A stretch of DNA of 64,000 nucleotides from Geodermatophilus sp. TF02-6 (lineage in GTDB: Bacteria > Actinomycetota > Actinomycetes > Mycobacteriales > Geodermatophilaceae): positions 62,001 through 126,000 of the forward strand of contig NZ_QOHF01000014.1 of assembly GCF_003319115.1 (NCBI RefSeq), in the 5' to 3' direction. A program made the translations under genes and the position numbers. How positions within the stretch are numbered: the first letter of the stretch is position 1; each line of letters opens with the position of its first letter. Positions 18,717 through 28,952 of the stretch are shown here, one piece after another. Under the pieces are notes generated by a model. That model had not been told where the DNA came from and did no database searches. It saw nothing but the letters and a program-made list of their open reading frames with translations.

Positions 18717-19220
18717 GTGAGCGCCCCCGTCGTCGGCATCGTGATGGGCAGCGACTCCGACTGGCCGGTGATGGAGCCCGCGGCGCAGGCGCTGACCGAG
18801 TTCGGCGTCCCCTACGAGGCGCACGTGGTCTCCGCGCACCGCACCCCGCGACGGATGCTCGACTACGCCGAGTCTGCGGCAGCACGTGGGCTCAGGGTGG
18901 TCATCGCCGGGGCTGGAGGAGCGGCGCACCTGCCCGGGATGGTCGCCGCCGCCACCCCGCTGCCGGTGATCGGCGTCCCCCGGCCGCTGGACCGGCTCGA
19001 CGGGCTGGACAGCCTGCTGTCGATCGTGCAGATGCCGGCCGGCGTGCCGGTGGCGACGGTGTCCATCGGCGGCGGCCGCAACGCCGGGCTGCTCGCCGTC
19101 CGCATCCTCGCCGCGGCCGACCCCGAGCTGCAGGCCGCCATGGCCCGGTTCCAGGCCGACCTCGCCGACTCGGTCCTCGCGCGGGACGCCGTGCTGCAGG
19201 AGCGGCTGTCCTCCCCCTGA
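18717..19220 (+). CDS. purE: N5-carboxyaminoimidazole ribonucleotide mutase
   Basis: A 167-residue class I Pur[14 protein letters not shown] at the N-terminus, [10 protein letters not shown] with the catalytic His, and [12 protein letters not shown]. It converts the PurK product to CAIR. GTG start at 18717 with GAGGAG upstream. Order purK-purE-fadE25 is the mycobacterial one. Confidence 0.96.
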   Translation: MSAPVVGIVMGSDSDWPVMEPAAQALTEFGVPYEAHVVSAHRTPRRMLDYAESAAARGLRVVIAGAGGAAHLPGMVAAATPLPVIGVPRPLDRLDGLDSLLSIVQMPAGVPVATVSIGGGRNAGLLAVRILAAADPELQAAMARFQADLADSVLARDAVLQERLSSP

Positions 19221-19250
19221 GCGGCCCGCCGCGGCCCCGTCCCGGGCAGG

Positions 19251-19407
19251 CCCCGTCCAGAGGCTCGCCGCGAGCCTGCGAGGGGTGGGGGGCAAGGGCG
19301 GCCCCCGTGCAGGGTCCCGCCGCGAGCTTGCGAGGGGTGGGGGGCAAGGGCGGCCCCGTGCAGGGTCCCGCCGCGAGCCTGCGAGGGGTGGGGGGCAAGG
19401 GGGTCCT
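19251..19407. repeat. Three tandem 51-52-bp GC-rich units between purE and fadE25
   Basis: Each unit contains CCGCGAGCCTGCGAGGGGTG followed by GGGGGCAAGGG. Units repeat at 52 and 51 bases (core positions near 19272, 19324 and 19375) with a few base changes. The reverse complement matches the dispersed element at 3107-3178. The last unit runs straight into GGGGGTCCTTCTAC next to the fadE25 promoter box, so it may influence that promoter or terminate purE transcripts. Confidence 0.85.
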
Positions 19408-19412
19408 TCTAC

Positions 19413-19418
19413 TAGCAT
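19413..19418 (+). promoter_or_regulatory. -10 box of fadE25
   Basis: TAGCAT lies 6 bases upstream of the GTG at 19425, so transcription should begin at or next to the start codon. Confidence 0.5.
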
Positions 19419-19424
19419 CTACCC

Positions 19425-20582
19425 GTGAGTAGCAACGCCGGCGGGCTGTACGCGCTGACCGAGGAGCACGAGGAGATCCGGGCGGCGGTCCGGGAGATCT
19501 CCGAGCGCGAGATCGCTCCGCACGCCGCCGAGGTGGACGCGCAGTCGCGGTACCCGGTCGAGGCGCACAAGGCGCTGACCGCCGCCGGTTTCCACGCCAC
19601 CCACATCCCCGAGGCCTACGGTGGCGAGGGCGCCGACCCGATCGCGACCTGCATCGTCATCGAGGAGGTCGCCCGGGTCGACGCCAGCGCCTCGCTCATC
19701 CCGGCGGTCAACAAGCTGGGCTCGATGCCGATCATCCTGTCGGCGTCGGAGGAGCTCAAGCAGCGGGTGCTGCCGACCATCGCCTCGGGGGAGGCGATGA
19801 TCAGCTACGGGCTGTCGGAGCGGGAGGCCGGCTCGGACGCCGCGGCGATGCGCACCCGCGCGCGGCTCGAGGGCGACACCTGGGTGCTCAACGGCACCAA
19901 GGCCTGGATCACCAACTCCGGCGTCTCCGAGTGGTACACGGTCATGGCCGTCACCGACCCGGAGCGGGGGGCCAGCGGCATCTCGGCGTTCGTCGTCCAC
20001 CGCGACGACCCCGGCTTCGCCGTCGGCCCCAAGGAACGCAAGATGGGGATCAAGGGCTCGCCGACCTGCGAGCTGTACCTCACCGACTGCACCATCCCGG
20101 CCGACCGGGTCATCGGCGAGCCCGGCACCGGCTTCAAGACCGCGCTGCGCACGCTGGACTTCACCCGCCCCACCATCGGCGCGCAGGCCGTCGGCATCGC
20201 CCAGGGCGCCCTCGACGCCGCCGTCGCCTACACCAGGGACCGCAAGCAGTTCGGCAAGAGCGTCGCCGACTTCCAGGGCGTGCAGTTCATGCTCGCCGAC
20301 ATGGCCATGCAGATCGAGGCCGCCCGGCACCTGGTCTACGTCGCCGCCGCCCGCGGCGAGGTCGGCGGCCCCGACCTGGGCCGGCTGTGCGCCTCCGCGA
20401 AGGCCTATGCCTCGGACGTGGCGATGAAGGTGACCACCGACGCCGTCCAGCTCTTCGGCGGGGCCGGCTACACCCAGGACTTCCCGGTCGAGCGGATGAT
20501 GCGCGACGCCAAGATCACCCAGATCTACGAGGGCACCAACCAGATCCAGCGGTTGGTGATCGCCCGCAGCCTGCTGCGCTGA
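19425..20582 (+). CDS. fadE25: Acyl-CoA dehydrogenase (FadE25-like)
   Basis: A 385-residue FAD enzyme of fatty acid beta-oxidation. Family marks: ISYGLSEREAGSDAAAM (FAD site), WITNSG, the CoA/flavin stretch DRKQFGKSVADFQG, and the C-terminal signature IYEGTNQIQRLVIARSLLR, which carries the catalytic Glu (EGTNQ). Position after purE is as in M. tuberculosis Rv3274c. Probably a leaderless mRNA. Confidence 0.95.
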   Translation: MSSNAGGLYALTEEHEEIRAAVREISEREIAPHAAEVDAQSRYPVEAHKALTAAGFHATHIPEAYGGEGADPIATCIVIEEVARVDASASLIPAVNKLGSMPIILSASEELKQRVLPTIASGEAMISYGLSEREAGSDAAAMRTRARLEGDTWVLNGTKAWITNSGVSEWYTVMAVTDPERGASGISAFVVHRDDPGFAVGPKERKMGIKGSPTCELYLTDCTIPADRVIGEPGTGFKTALRTLDFTRPTIGAQAVGIAQGALDAAVAYTRDRKQFGKSVADFQGVQFMLADMAMQIEAARHLVYVAAARGEVGGPDLGRLCASAKAYASDVAMKVTTDAVQLFGGAGYTQDFPVERMMRDAKITQIYEGTNQIQRLVIARSLLR

Positions 20583-20783
20583 CTGCGCTCTCCGCAGCCG
20601 GTGACGGCCGGACGGCGACCGCGGACGGACAGGCGATGTGGGACGGACCGGTCTCGCTCCCCTCGCAGCTTGTGACAGCTCCGACACGCCGAGGACGTGG
20701 CCCGCGCGACGAGGTGAGCGTCTGGCCGCGACGAGAGCACGGGTCGCGGATGTGCGCGGACCCAGGCGTGTTGACTCGCGTCC

Positions 20784-23700
20784 GTGGGCGCATCGAGCAC
20801 GGTTGCCGAGCGGACCGGACTGCGACCGACCGCGGGGAGTTCCAGGGCGGACAGCCCGCGCCGCCGTCGGCCGCTGGAGCCGGCCATCCTGCTCACTGCC
20901 GTCGTCGCCCTGCTCTGCGCGGCGCTGATGCCGCTGGCGCCGGTCTCGGTGAGCACCCCGACGGTCTCCTGGCCGCAGGACCCCACGAGCCCCGTCTCCA
21001 CCGCGCTCCAGCTCACCGCTCTGCGGCCGGCGTCCCTGGAGGCCCGCTTCGGTTGCGGTGCCCTGACCGCCGCCCGCAACAGCGGCGACGGCGTCCTCCT
21101 GACCACCGTGGTCACGGGCCGACTCGCCGAGACCGAGGGCTTGCAGGTCCGCATGGCAGACGACGCCACCATGACCGTGACGAGCAACGGCACGGAGGTC
21201 TACCGCGGCGCCGTCCCGGGTGGAGCTTGTGGCTACCTGCTGCAGATGGACGCCACGTCCACCCGGTTGCTGCGGGACGGCCAGGTGCTCGCCGAGACCG
21301 GCGGTGCGCTGCCCGAGGTCGATCTGCTCGCCACCTCGGTGACCACCCTCCCCGGGGCGACCGCCGACGACTTCGGCGTCTCGGTGCAGGTCGACGACCA
21401 GTTCTCCACCAGCCCGACCCCGGTCAAGTGGGCCCTGACCGTCGTGCTGGTCGCCTCGTCACTGGCCTGCCTGGGACTGCTCGCCGCGCGGGACCGTCAC
21501 CGGCGCGGCGACCGGCGGCAGACCGCGGCCGGTCGGCAGGACGAGGGCAGCGCCGCCCCCGCCGGCCGTCGCTGGTGGCGCACGCTCTCCGTGGTCGACG
21601 TCGCCGTCGTCGCCCTCATGCTGCTCTGGCTGTTCATCGCCCCGTCCACCGACGACGACGGCTACTACCTGGCGATGGCGCGCAACTCCGTCATCAACGG
21701 CTATGTCGGCAACTACTTCCAGCTGTTCAACCAGGGGTACCCGCCCTTCAGCTGGTACTACCAGCTGTTCGGGTACTGGGACCTGCTCGGCTCCTCGCCG
21801 GTGTTCCTCCGGATCCCGTCGATGATCGCCGGGCTGACGACCTACGGGGTGTCCCGGGCGGTCGTGGAGTCCGTCGGTCTCCCGCCGGCCCGGACCTCGC
21901 TGCACCGGTTGGTCCGCCACGGCGTGGTGGTCGTGGTGTTCGCCGCGGCCTTCCTGCCCTACAGCATGGGTGTGCGGCCGGAATCGATCTCGGCGGTGTT
22001 CGCGGTCCTGTCGCTCGGCGCCGTCGTGGTCGCCCGTCGGCGCTCCAGCCTGGCCTGGTACGCGGGCGCCCTGGTGATCTCCGGCGTCGGGATCACCTGT
22101 CACCCGACCGGCCTCGTCGCTCTGGCGCCCTGGCTGCTGAGCATCCCGGCGATGTGGCCCCTGATCCGCTCCACCAGCGTCTGGCGGACCCTCGCCGTGG
22201 CCGCCGGCGTGCTCGGGCCCGCCGCCCTCTGCGCGGTGCCGGGCTTCCTCGACGGCTCGCTGCGCGACTTCACCTACTCCCAGGAGATCTACGCGCAGCT
22301 CTGGCCGCAGGAGGACTGGTACGACGAGTGGCTGCGCTACTCGTTCCTCCTCAACGACCACATCGCGATGGGCTCCTACGCCAAACGGCTCACCGTCCTC
22401 GTGGGGATCGTCGTCTTCGTCTGGTTCGCCGTGCTGCAGCTGGCCGCCGGCGGCCGCCGCCGGCGTGCCTTCCCGCCGCTCGTGGCGTTGACCGGCTGGT
22501 CGTTCGGGCTGGCGCTGCTCCTGCTGTGGCCGACCCCCAGCAAGTGGACCCACCACTTCGGTGCCCTCGCCGGGCTGACCACCGTCTTCCTCAGCTGCGT
22601 GCTGCTCTACGGCGTGCGCGTGGTGGTGGCCACCCAGCGCGGCCGGCGCAGCATCGTCCCCGCCACGGTGCTCGCCGGCCTCTCCCTCGTGCTGGTGTTC
22701 GCGCTGGCCATGCACGGCCCCAACGACTGGCTCTACACGTGGCTGCTCGGGATGCCGCACGCGCTCGAACCGCCGTTCGTCGGCGTCGTGTCGTTCGACA
22801 GCCCGGCCGTGTGGCTGATCGTCGTCACGGCCGTCGGGGTGGTCACCTGGCTGCGGCTGCCGCGCCGGCGACGCAGTCGGGCCCGGGTCGTCGGCGCTGC
22901 CTTCCCCGCGGCCGTCGTGGTGTTCCTCAGCGTCGGACTCGTCTACCTCGTCGGCAGCTTCTCCCTGGCCACCGTCCACACGTGGGACACGTACTCGCAG
23001 CAGGCCGACGCCCTGCAGGACCCACTGGCCCGCAACGGCGGGGCCGAGGGCGCCATCTACGCCGCGGACCCGCGGACGGCGACGGTGCTGCCGCTGCAGG
23101 ACGGCGCCGGCGCGACCTCGAGCGGGTTCACCAGCCAGGGCGGCTACCTGCCGTCCTCGCCGCCCACCCGGACCGCCGACCCGGAGCCGACGGTCTGGGG
23201 CAGCTACCCCCGGCTGGGCGCCGAGGCGAACACCGGTGCGCTGACCACCGGCTGGTACGCGTTGCCCAGCAGCGCGCCCGACCTGCGGCTGCTCGTCGAG
23301 TCCTCCGGTCGCGCGGGCGGCGACAACTCCCTGGTCGCCGAGTACGGCGAGCTCTCCGGTGGCGAGGTCGTCGCACTGGGGTCGCAGGACCTCGACGACG
23401 GCGCCGACAGCCCCTTCTGGCGACAGCGGACCCTGGTGCCCAGCCCCGGCGCCGACGTCGTCCGCCTCGTCGCCGCCGACGGCAGCAACGGCCCCGGTGG
23501 GTGGCTGGCGTTCACCGCGCCGATGCGGGCGCAGATGCGACCGCTGATCGACGTGGCGCCCGACGGTGCACGCACTGCGGTCACCTGGGAGATGCCCTTC
23601 CTGTTCCCCGCTGCCCACCTGCCGGCCACCGTGTACGGGATCACCGAGCCCGTCGACTGGATCTTCGCCTACGGGAAAGGCGCCCTCGGCGGCCTCGACA

Positions 23701-23900
23701 ACGAGTCGTTCTACCGAGGACGAGCCGGGCTGTGGTACTCGACGGTGCGCTCCTCGACGCTGACGCAGGTGATCACGGAGGTGCCCGGCCAGCCGGACCT
23801 CCGGACCTTCAGCGCCTACCAGGTCCGCAACCCGTACCCCGACGCGGCGTACGACCTCGACCGCGACCGGACCGTCCGGTGGGGGTGGGAAGCGCCCTGA
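20784..23900 (+). CDS. Emb-type arabinosyltransferase (GT53)
   Basis: A 1038-residue membrane protein. After an N-terminal helix (about 31-55) and an extracellular beta-rich loop, the GT-C catalytic loop holds DDDGYYLAMAR (Asp290-292), then NGYVGNYFQLFNQGYPPFSW, the signature of the EmbA/B/C family. About 12 further helices follow, and the last 300 residues form an extracellular carbohydrate-binding-like domain. Emb proteins add arabinofuranose from decaprenyl-phosphoryl-arabinose to wall arabinan. Only one copy is in the window, so EmbA, B or C cannot be told apart. GTG start at 20784. It is convergent with aftA. Confidence 0.88.
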   Translation: MGASSTVAERTGLRPTAGSSRADSPRRRRPLEPAILLTAVVALLCAALMPLAPVSVSTPTVSWPQDPTSPVSTALQLTALRPASLEARFGCGALTAARNSGDGVLLTTVVTGRLAETEGLQVRMADDATMTVTSNGTEVYRGAVPGGACGYLLQMDATSTRLLRDGQVLAETGGALPEVDLLATSVTTLPGATADDFGVSVQVDDQFSTSPTPVKWALTVVLVASSLACLGLLAARDRHRRGDRRQTAAGRQDEGSAAPAGRRWWRTLSVVDVAVVALMLLWLFIAPSTDDDGYYLAMARNSVINGYVGNYFQLFNQGYPPFSWYYQLFGYWDLLGSSPVFLRIPSMIAGLTTYGVSRAVVESVGLPPARTSLHRLVRHGVVVVVFAAAFLPYSMGVRPESISAVFAVLSLGAVVVARRRSSLAWYAGALVISGVGITCHPTGLVALAPWLLSIPAMWPLIRSTSVWRTLAVAAGVLGPAALCAVPGFLDGSLRDFTYSQEIYAQLWPQEDWYDEWLRYSFLLNDHIAMGSYAKRLTVLVGIVVFVWFAVLQLAAGGRRRRAFPPLVALTGWSFGLALLLLWPTPSKWTHHFGALAGLTTVFLSCVLLYGVRVVVATQRGRRSIVPATVLAGLSLVLVFALAMHGPNDWLYTWLLGMPHALEPPFVGVVSFDSPAVWLIVVTAVGVVTWLRLPRRRRSRARVVGAAFPAAVVVFLSVGLVYLVGSFSLATVHTWDTYSQQADALQDPLARNGGAEGAIYAADPRTATVLPLQDGAGATSSGFTSQGGYLPSSPPTRTADPEPTVWGSYPRLGAEANTGALTTGWYALPSSAPDLRLLVESSGRAGGDNSLVAEYGELSGGEVVALGSQDLDDGADSPFWRQRTLVPSPGADVVRLVAADGSNGPGGWLAFTAPMRAQMRPLIDVAPDGARTAVTWEMPFLFPAAHLPATVYGITEPVDWIFAYGKGALGGLDNESFYRGRAGLWYSTVRSSTLTQVITEVPGQPDLRTFSAYQVRNPYPDAAYDLDRDRTVRWGWEAP

Positions 23901-23912
23901 GCCGGCGAGAAC

Positions 23913-23937
23913 GGGACGGGGCTCTCTCCCTCGTCCC
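23913..23937. terminator. Hairpin between convergent emb and aftA
   Basis: GGGACGGGG (23913-23921) pairs with CCCTCGTCCC (23928-23937) with one G-T pair and a 6-base loop. It lies just after the emb stop, in the 76-base gap of two convergent genes. Confidence 0.55.
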
Positions 23938-23976
23938 ACCCGGCCCCATGGGCGCCGTCCCTTGCGTGCACCTGCG

Positions 23977-25992
23977 TCAGGCCGGTCGGATCGCAGCGAC
24001 GACCCAGGGACCCACCTCGGTGGTCACGAAGTCGTCCCGGTCGAACAGTGCGCGCGGTAGCCGGATCGACCAGCGCGTCGACAGCCCGGACGTCGGAGCC
24101 CAGTCGACGGACGTGAACCCGAGCTGGTCGGGGTCTCCCGGGGCGGGCCGCAGGACGAACGCGGTCGGCGCCTCGGGGTCCCCGCGCAGGAGCCGGACGG
24201 TCTCGGCGGCCGACGCGTCCTGGAGGTCCTCGAGGAAGGCTCGCCGTCGCGAGTACTCGCCGAGCGGGTTGGCGTAGAGGGCCCACCACTGCTGGTAGGC
24301 GTGGAAGGGCGTGGTCGCCAGCAGCGGGATGGCGTCGGTCAGGACGACCATCCCGGCCGGGTCCTGGCCGGCGGCGCGGGCGGTGTCGCGGACGGCTGTG
24401 GCGATGTCGTCAACCGAGGGCTCGCCGGCCAGGCTCTCCCGCGCCTGGCTGGATGCGAGCACCGGGAAGGAGCCGTCGGGGTGAGGGACGTCGAGGGCTT
24501 GCCGGCGCAGGTTCTCGTCCCGGATCACCCACTCGCTGGCGTGACCGCTCAAGCCGATGAGGAGTGCGACGGCCAGCACCGCGGCGGCCGTCCGCCGGGG
24601 ACCGACGCCCGTTCCGGTGCCGGCCAGTCGAGCCCGCACGTGCGGCCATGCCGTGGTGACGACCAGCGTCCCGGCCGCCAGGAGCGTGATCCCCAGGATG
24701 AGCATCAGCCGGTGGAAGAGGACACCGCCGCCGATCTGGCCGGCCAGCAGTTGCACCACCCCGAGGAGCACGACCGCCGCGGCGATCGACTGCAGGCCAC
24801 GGACCCGGCGGTGGACCTCGCCGTCGACGACCAGCACGCCCACGGCGCCCAGCAGTGACAGCAGCGCCCACGGGGAGGGCGACGGGGTGAACAGGCGGAC
24901 GTAGGAGTCCTCCTCGACCCAGGTGGTGGCGGCCGACGGCGGCATCCCCGCGGCCAGCCACGCCACCAGGAAGCGGCCGAGCCACGGCGCGACGAGGACC
25001 ATCGACGTCAGTCCGGCGACGGCGACCTCCCCCAGCCGCCCGCGGACGCGCCACCGCCACCCGGCCACCACGACCACCGACACCGCCAGCACGACGGCGT
25101 AGAGCAGGTACAGCCACGCGGCCAGCCCCACGGCCAGCCCGAGGGCAAGGGCCCGGCGCCAGGAGAAGGGGCCCCGGGCGGAGGCGAACCAGGCGAGCAG
25201 GGCGGGGAGGGGGAGGGCGATCAGCCACCCGTACGGCTCGTAGGCGCCGGCGAACAGCAGCGTCTCGTCGCCCAGCCAGCCGCTCCCGGCGAAGGGCAGA
25301 CCGATGACCGTCGTGGCGAGCAGGATCGCGGACAGGCGGGTGTCACAGGTGCGCCGCCACAGCAGGAAGGCGATCGCGGCCGCCACGTACAGCGAGGCGA
25401 CGGCCACGTACTTGTAGGCGTGCCAGGCCGGTTCACCGGTGAGCCGCGCCACCAGGCCCACCACCCAGAACCAGCCGGGCGAGTAGAACGCCGGGACGTC
25501 CCGGTAGGTGTAGTCGGCCAGGCTCAGATCGTCGGCGAACCGGGTGGCGTACTCGAGGCGGAAGGACTGGTCCCCGTAGGGGCCGGAGAAGAACCAGCCG
25601 GAACCGTGCAGCGCGATCAGCGTGAGACCCGGGAGCAGGCCGGCGACGAGTGCGCCGGCGCAGTGGTGGGCCAGCTGGGAACGGCGGGTCAGCAGCCAGG
25701 CGAGCAGGGGCGCGCTCAGCAGGGCGACCGCGGAGCTCTGGTACTGCGACCGCAGGTTGCTCGGCGCGGGCAGCAGCAGGGCGGCGACCGTGACCAGCAC
25801 CGGCACGAGCACCCACGGCAGCAGGTGGCGGGCCCGGGTGGCCCGACCCCCGGCGGTGACGGGTACCGGCTCGGCCGACGCACCGGCGGGGCGGGCCCCG
25901 GTGCGGGGACGTGGGGTCACGCCGGCGGGGACGAGCGGTTCGGGGCCGGTTCGGGCTGCCACACCATCGCCTTCCGGATCCCGGACGTGCAC
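23977..25992 (-). CDS. aftA: Galactan 5-O-arabinofuranosyltransferase (AftA-like, GT85)
   Basis: A 671-residue membrane protein with about 11 helices. The segment GPYGDQSFRLEYATRFAD followed by YTYRDVPAFYSPGWFW matches the first periplasmic loop of AftA, which places the first arabinose on galactan. The C-terminal 180 residues are extracellular. The start is uncertain: GTG 25992 gives the longest form, and GTG 25962 is also possible; the first 50 residues are not conserved. It ends a minus-strand run from 29756. Between 25993 and 26143 no feature is seen. Confidence 0.82.
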   Translation of the reverse strand: MHVRDPEGDGVAARTGPEPLVPAGVTPRPRTGARPAGASAEPVPVTAGGRATRARHLLPWVLVPVLVTVAALLLPAPSNLRSQYQSSAVALLSAPLLAWLLTRRSQLAHHCAGALVAGLLPGLTLIALHGSGWFFSGPYGDQSFRLEYATRFADDLSLADYTYRDVPAFYSPGWFWVVGLVARLTGEPAWHAYKYVAVASLYVAAAIAFLLWRRTCDTRLSAILLATTVIGLPFAGSGWLGDETLLFAGAYEPYGWLIALPLPALLAWFASARGPFSWRRALALGLAVGLAAWLYLLYAVVLAVSVVVVAGWRWRVRGRLGEVAVAGLTSMVLVAPWLGRFLVAWLAAGMPPSAATTWVEEDSYVRLFTPSPSPWALLSLLGAVGVLVVDGEVHRRVRGLQSIAAAVVLLGVVQLLAGQIGGGVLFHRLMLILGITLLAAGTLVVTTAWPHVRARLAGTGTGVGPRRTAAAVLAVALLIGLSGHASEWVIRDENLRRQALDVPHPDGSFPVLASSQARESLAGEPSVDDIATAVRDTARAAGQDPAGMVVLTDAIPLLATTPFHAYQQWWALYANPLGEYSRRRAFLEDLQDASAAETVRLLRGDPEAPTAFVLRPAPGDPDQLGFTSVDWAPTSGLSTRWSIRLPRALFDRDDFVTTEVGPWVVAAIRPA

Positions 25993-26143
25993 CTGTCCCC
26001 GACGACCCAGTGCCCGTGCGATCGTCGCACCACCGGCCGAGCGCCGCTCGGGGGGCTGCCAGGGGGAGGCCCAAGGCCGCAGCGACCTGGCACGACGACC
26101 ACACCGGCCACCCCGTCCGGCGATCTCCTCGTGCGCTGACCGG

Positions 26144-26596
26144 TCACGGCCGTCTCTGGCTCCCGGTCGGCGGCGCCAGCGGTCCGCCCGGGCGGAAGAC
26201 CACCAGCCGCAGCACCACGAAGTTGACCGCCGTCCCGACGCCCTGGGAGACGACCCACGCCGCCGTCGTCGTCCACGGCGTGCGCGGCAGCAGCGCCAGG
26301 GCCGCGGCGTTCACCCCGAGGACGACGACGAACGTGGTGCCGTAGAGCAGGACGAAGGCGGCGGCCCGCCGCGGGCTGCCCTCCACGCCGAAGGACCACC
26401 GCCGGTTGAGCACGTACGCCACGGTGGTCCCGCACACGAAGCTCACCGCACGGGCCAGGTAGGTCGGCAGGCCGGCGTGCAGGCCCAGCAGGTAGACGGA
26501 CAGGTCGACCACGGCGCCGAGGAGGCCGACGGCGACGAAGCGCACCAACTGGCCCAGCAGCCCCCCGCGGCCGGGCCGCTCCGGGACACCCACCAC
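26144..26596 (-). CDS. GtrA-family membrane protein (second of three)
   Basis: A 150-residue four-helix protein with FVAVGLLGAVVDLSVYLLG, VAYVLNRRWSFG and a last helix ending VVLRLVVFRPG, all GtrA-family features. GTG start 26596, 6 bases after the DUF1028 stop, with a second GTG at 26593. It lies next to aftA, so it might flip a lipid-linked sugar used by wall glycosyltransferases. That role is inference. Confidence 0.88.
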   Translation of the reverse strand: MVGVPERPGRGGLLGQLVRFVAVGLLGAVVDLSVYLLGLHAGLPTYLARAVSFVCGTTVAYVLNRRWSFGVEGSPRRAAAFVLLYGTTFVVVLGVNAAALALLPRTPWTTTAAWVVSQGVGTAVNFVVLRLVVFRPGGPLAPPTGSQRRP

Positions 26597-26602
26597 GCCG
26601 GC

Positions 26603-27424
26603 TCAGTCCAGCAGCCGCGAGACCGCGGCCACGCGCAGGTCCCCGGCCATGGCCGCCAGCCACGCCGACCACCCCGGCCGGGCGCGCATCGCCTCCAACG
26701 CCGCCCGTGCGCTCTCCCGGTCGCCGCGCCGGGAGGCGGCCAGCGCGGCGTAGAGGTCCCGCGCGCCCTCGGGCGCGAAGAGCGCGAGGGTCTCGTAGTC
26801 GCGTTCGTCGTAGGCCCGCTGCAGGTTGCGCAGCAGCCGCAGCTGGGCGACCGGGTCGGCGGAGTCGTCGACCCGCAGGTCCGTCCGCACCCCGTCGTCC
26901 TCGTCGGTGGCCGGCGTGCCGCTGACGACCAGCAGGGCGGCGGACTGCCGGCCGCGGAGGTCGCCGCCGGCGTCCTGGCCGGCGGTCAGCGCGGCCAGGA
27001 GCCGGTCGGGGAGGTCTCCGCAGGCGTCGGCGAAGGCCCGCGTCATCGCCGGCAGCACCTCGGGGGAGGCGAGCATGTTGCCCTGCACGCTCATCTGCTC
27101 ATCGAGCAGGTGGCCGCTGACCGGGAAGGAGCCCCGGCCGGTGTCCGCGGCGACCCTCCCGTCGGCGGCGAGGACGGCGATCTGCCGGTCGACGTCCTCG
27201 GCCGCGTGCGCCGCGGCCCGGACGAGGTCGGCCGGGTCCGCCCCCTCCTCGAGCCCGGCCAGCAACGACCGGCCGAGCCCGCGCCGGCTGCGGGCCTGGA
27301 CGGCGACCACCCCGACCCCCGGCCGAGCGCTCGGCACCGCCCGGCCGACGGCGAGGATGCACGAGGAGACGGCGATCCCCAGGTCCCCCGTCGCCGGGTC
27401 GCGGGCGATGACGGAGAAGGTCAC
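26603..27424 (-). CDS. DUF1028 domain protein (Ntn-hydrolase-like)
   Basis: A 273-residue protein that begins [21 protein letters not shown], the hallmark of DUF1028, and continues with GVVAVQAR and [12 protein letters not shown]. The family has an Ntn-hydrolase-like fold; its activity is not established. The C-terminal 75 residues form a helical, Arg/Asp-rich extension. GTG 27424 overlaps the scoB stop (GTGA), so it is cotranslated with the CoA-transferase. Confidence 0.85.
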   Translation of the reverse strand: MTFSVIARDPATGDLGIAVSSCILAVGRAVPSARPGVGVVAVQARSRRGLGRSLLAGLEEGADPADLVRAAAHAAEDVDRQIAVLAADGRVAADTGRGSFPVSGHLLDEQMSVQGNMLASPEVLPAMTRAFADACGDLPDRLLAALTAGQDAGGDLRGRQSAALLVVSGTPATDEDDGVRTDLRVDDSADPVAQLRLLRNLQRAYDERDYETLALFAPEGARDLYAALAASRRGDRESARAALEAMRARPGWSAWLAAMAGDLRVAAVSRLLD

Positions 27425-28089
27425 ACGCTCGCCGGCAGGGCCATGGTGGCGACGTCGTCGGGGACGGTGAGGGAGGCGCCGGTGGCGGCGACGACCTCGT
27501 CCGGGGTCACGCCGGGGGCGGTCTCGCGCAGGGTGAAGCCGTCGGCGGTGACGTCGACGACGGCGAGGTCGGTGATCACCCGGTCGACGCAGGCCCGCCC
27601 GGTCAGCGGCAGGCTGCACTCGGCGACCAGCTTGGACGACCCGTCGCGGGCGACGTGCTCCATCATGATGACCACCCGCCGGGCGCCGTGGACCAGGTCC
27701 ATCGCGCCGCCCATGCCGTTGACCATCTTGCCGGGGATCAGCCAGTTGGCCAGGTCGCCGCGGGGGTTGACCTGCATCGCCCCGAGCACGGCCACGTCCA
27801 GGTGGGCACCGCGGATCATGCCGAAGCTCAGCGAGGAGTCGAAGAAGGACGCCCCCGGCAGGATGGTGACGGTCTCCTTGCCGGCGTTGATCAGGTCCGG
27901 GTCCTCCTCGCCCTCGAACGGGTAGGGGCCCACGCCGAGGACGCCGTTCTCCGAGTGCAGCACCACGTGCACGTCGTCGGGGACGAAGTTGGGCACCAGG
28001 GTCGGCATCCCGATGCCGAGGTTGACGTACTGGCCGTCCTCGAGCTCGGCCGCCACCCGGGCGGCGAGCTGGTCGCGGGTCAGGCTCAT
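27421..28089 (-). CDS. scoB: 3-oxoacid CoA-transferase subunit B
   Basis: A 222-residue subunit with [13 protein letters not shown] and the active-site segment [10 protein letters not shown], whose Glu forms the CoA thioester intermediate. With subunit A it moves CoA from succinyl-CoA to acetoacetate or a similar 3-oxoacid. The ATG overlaps the scoA stop (ATGA). Confidence 0.94.
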   Translation of the reverse strand: MSLTRDQLAARVAAELEDGQYVNLGIGMPTLVPNFVPDDVHVVLHSENGVLGVGPYPFEGEEDPDLINAGKETVTILPGASFFDSSLSFGMIRGAHLDVAVLGAMQVNPRGDLANWLIPGKMVNGMGGAMDLVHGARRVVIMMEHVARDGSSKLVAECSLPLTGRACVDRVITDLAVVDVTADGFTLRETAPGVTPDEVVAATGASLTVPDDVATMALPASV

Positions 28090-28910
28090 CGGGCGTCCTC
28101 CTCGGTGGTCTCGTCCTCGGTGGTCTCGTCGCCGGCGGCGGCCGGTGCGGCGGAGGTGTCGGTGCGCGGTCGCGTGGTGCGCTTCTCGATCTTCTTGCCC
28201 TCGGTGCCGACGACGACCACCCGGTCGACGAAGACCCCGGGCAGGTGCACGTCCTCAGGTGCGATCTGCCCGGGCTCGACGAGCTCCTCGACCTCGGCGA
28301 CGGTGATCCGCCCGGCCATGCCGGCCAGCGGGTTGAAGTTGCGCGCCGACTCGGCGAAGACCAGGTTGCCGTGCCGGTCGCCGACCGCGGCGCGGACCAG
28401 GCCGAAGTCCGCGGTCAGGGCCGTCTCCAGGACGAACTCCTGGCCGTCGAACTCGCGCACCTCCTTGGGTCGGGAGGTCTCCACCACGGTGCCCTCGGCG
28501 TCGTAGCGGATCGGGATGCCGCCCTCGGCGACCATCGTGCCCACCCCGGTGGGGGTGTAGAAGGCCGGGATGCCACAGCCACCGGCGCGCAGCCGCTCGG
28601 CCAGCGTGCCCTGGGGGGTCAGCTCCACCGTCAGCTCCCCGGACAGGTACAGGCGGGCCAGCTCCTTGTTGCCCCCGACGAACGAGCTGATCGTGCGGCT
28701 GATCCGCCCGGCGTAGAGCAGCACGCCCAGGGCCTGGTCGTCCACGCCGCAGTTGTTGCTGATCGTCGTCAGCCCCGAGACGCCCTGCGCCAGCAGGGCG
28801 TCGATCAGCTTGATCGGCACGCCGCACAACCCGAACCCGCCGACGGCCAGCACCGCGCCGTCGGGTACGTCCGCCACCGCCTCAGCGGCGCTGCTCACGA
28901 CCTTGTCCAT
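28086..28910 (-). CDS. scoA: 3-oxoacid CoA-transferase subunit A
   Basis: A 274-residue subunit with the CoA-binding glycine loop [16 protein letters not shown], then SNNCGVDD and [17 protein letters not shown] 28910 ([12 protein letters not shown]) is preferred over the GTG at 28922 because it fits family starts and GGTGG lies 8 bases ahead. The C-terminus has a 35-residue Thr/Glu/Ala-rich tail that is longer than usual. Confidence 0.93.
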   Translation of the reverse strand: MDKVVSSAAEAVADVPDGAVLAVGGFGLCGVPIKLIDALLAQGVSGLTTISNNCGVDDQALGVLLYAGRISRTISSFVGGNKELARLYLSGELTVELTPQGTLAERLRAGGCGIPAFYTPTGVGTMVAEGGIPIRYDAEGTVVETSRPKEVREFDGQEFVLETALTADFGLVRAAVGDRHGNLVFAESARNFNPLAGMAGRITVAEVEELVEPGQIAPEDVHLPGVFVDRVVVVGTEGKKIEKRTTRPRTDTSAAPAAAGDETTEDETTEEDAR

Positions 28911-28952
28911 GCAGGGGTCCACCGTTCCCGTCCAGGCGGCCGGGCTGCTGCC

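Noticed and set aside
20771-20776. TTGACT as a -35 box for the emb gene
   Set aside because: A -10 box at normal spacing would fall inside the coding region after the GTG, so it cannot serve the chosen start.
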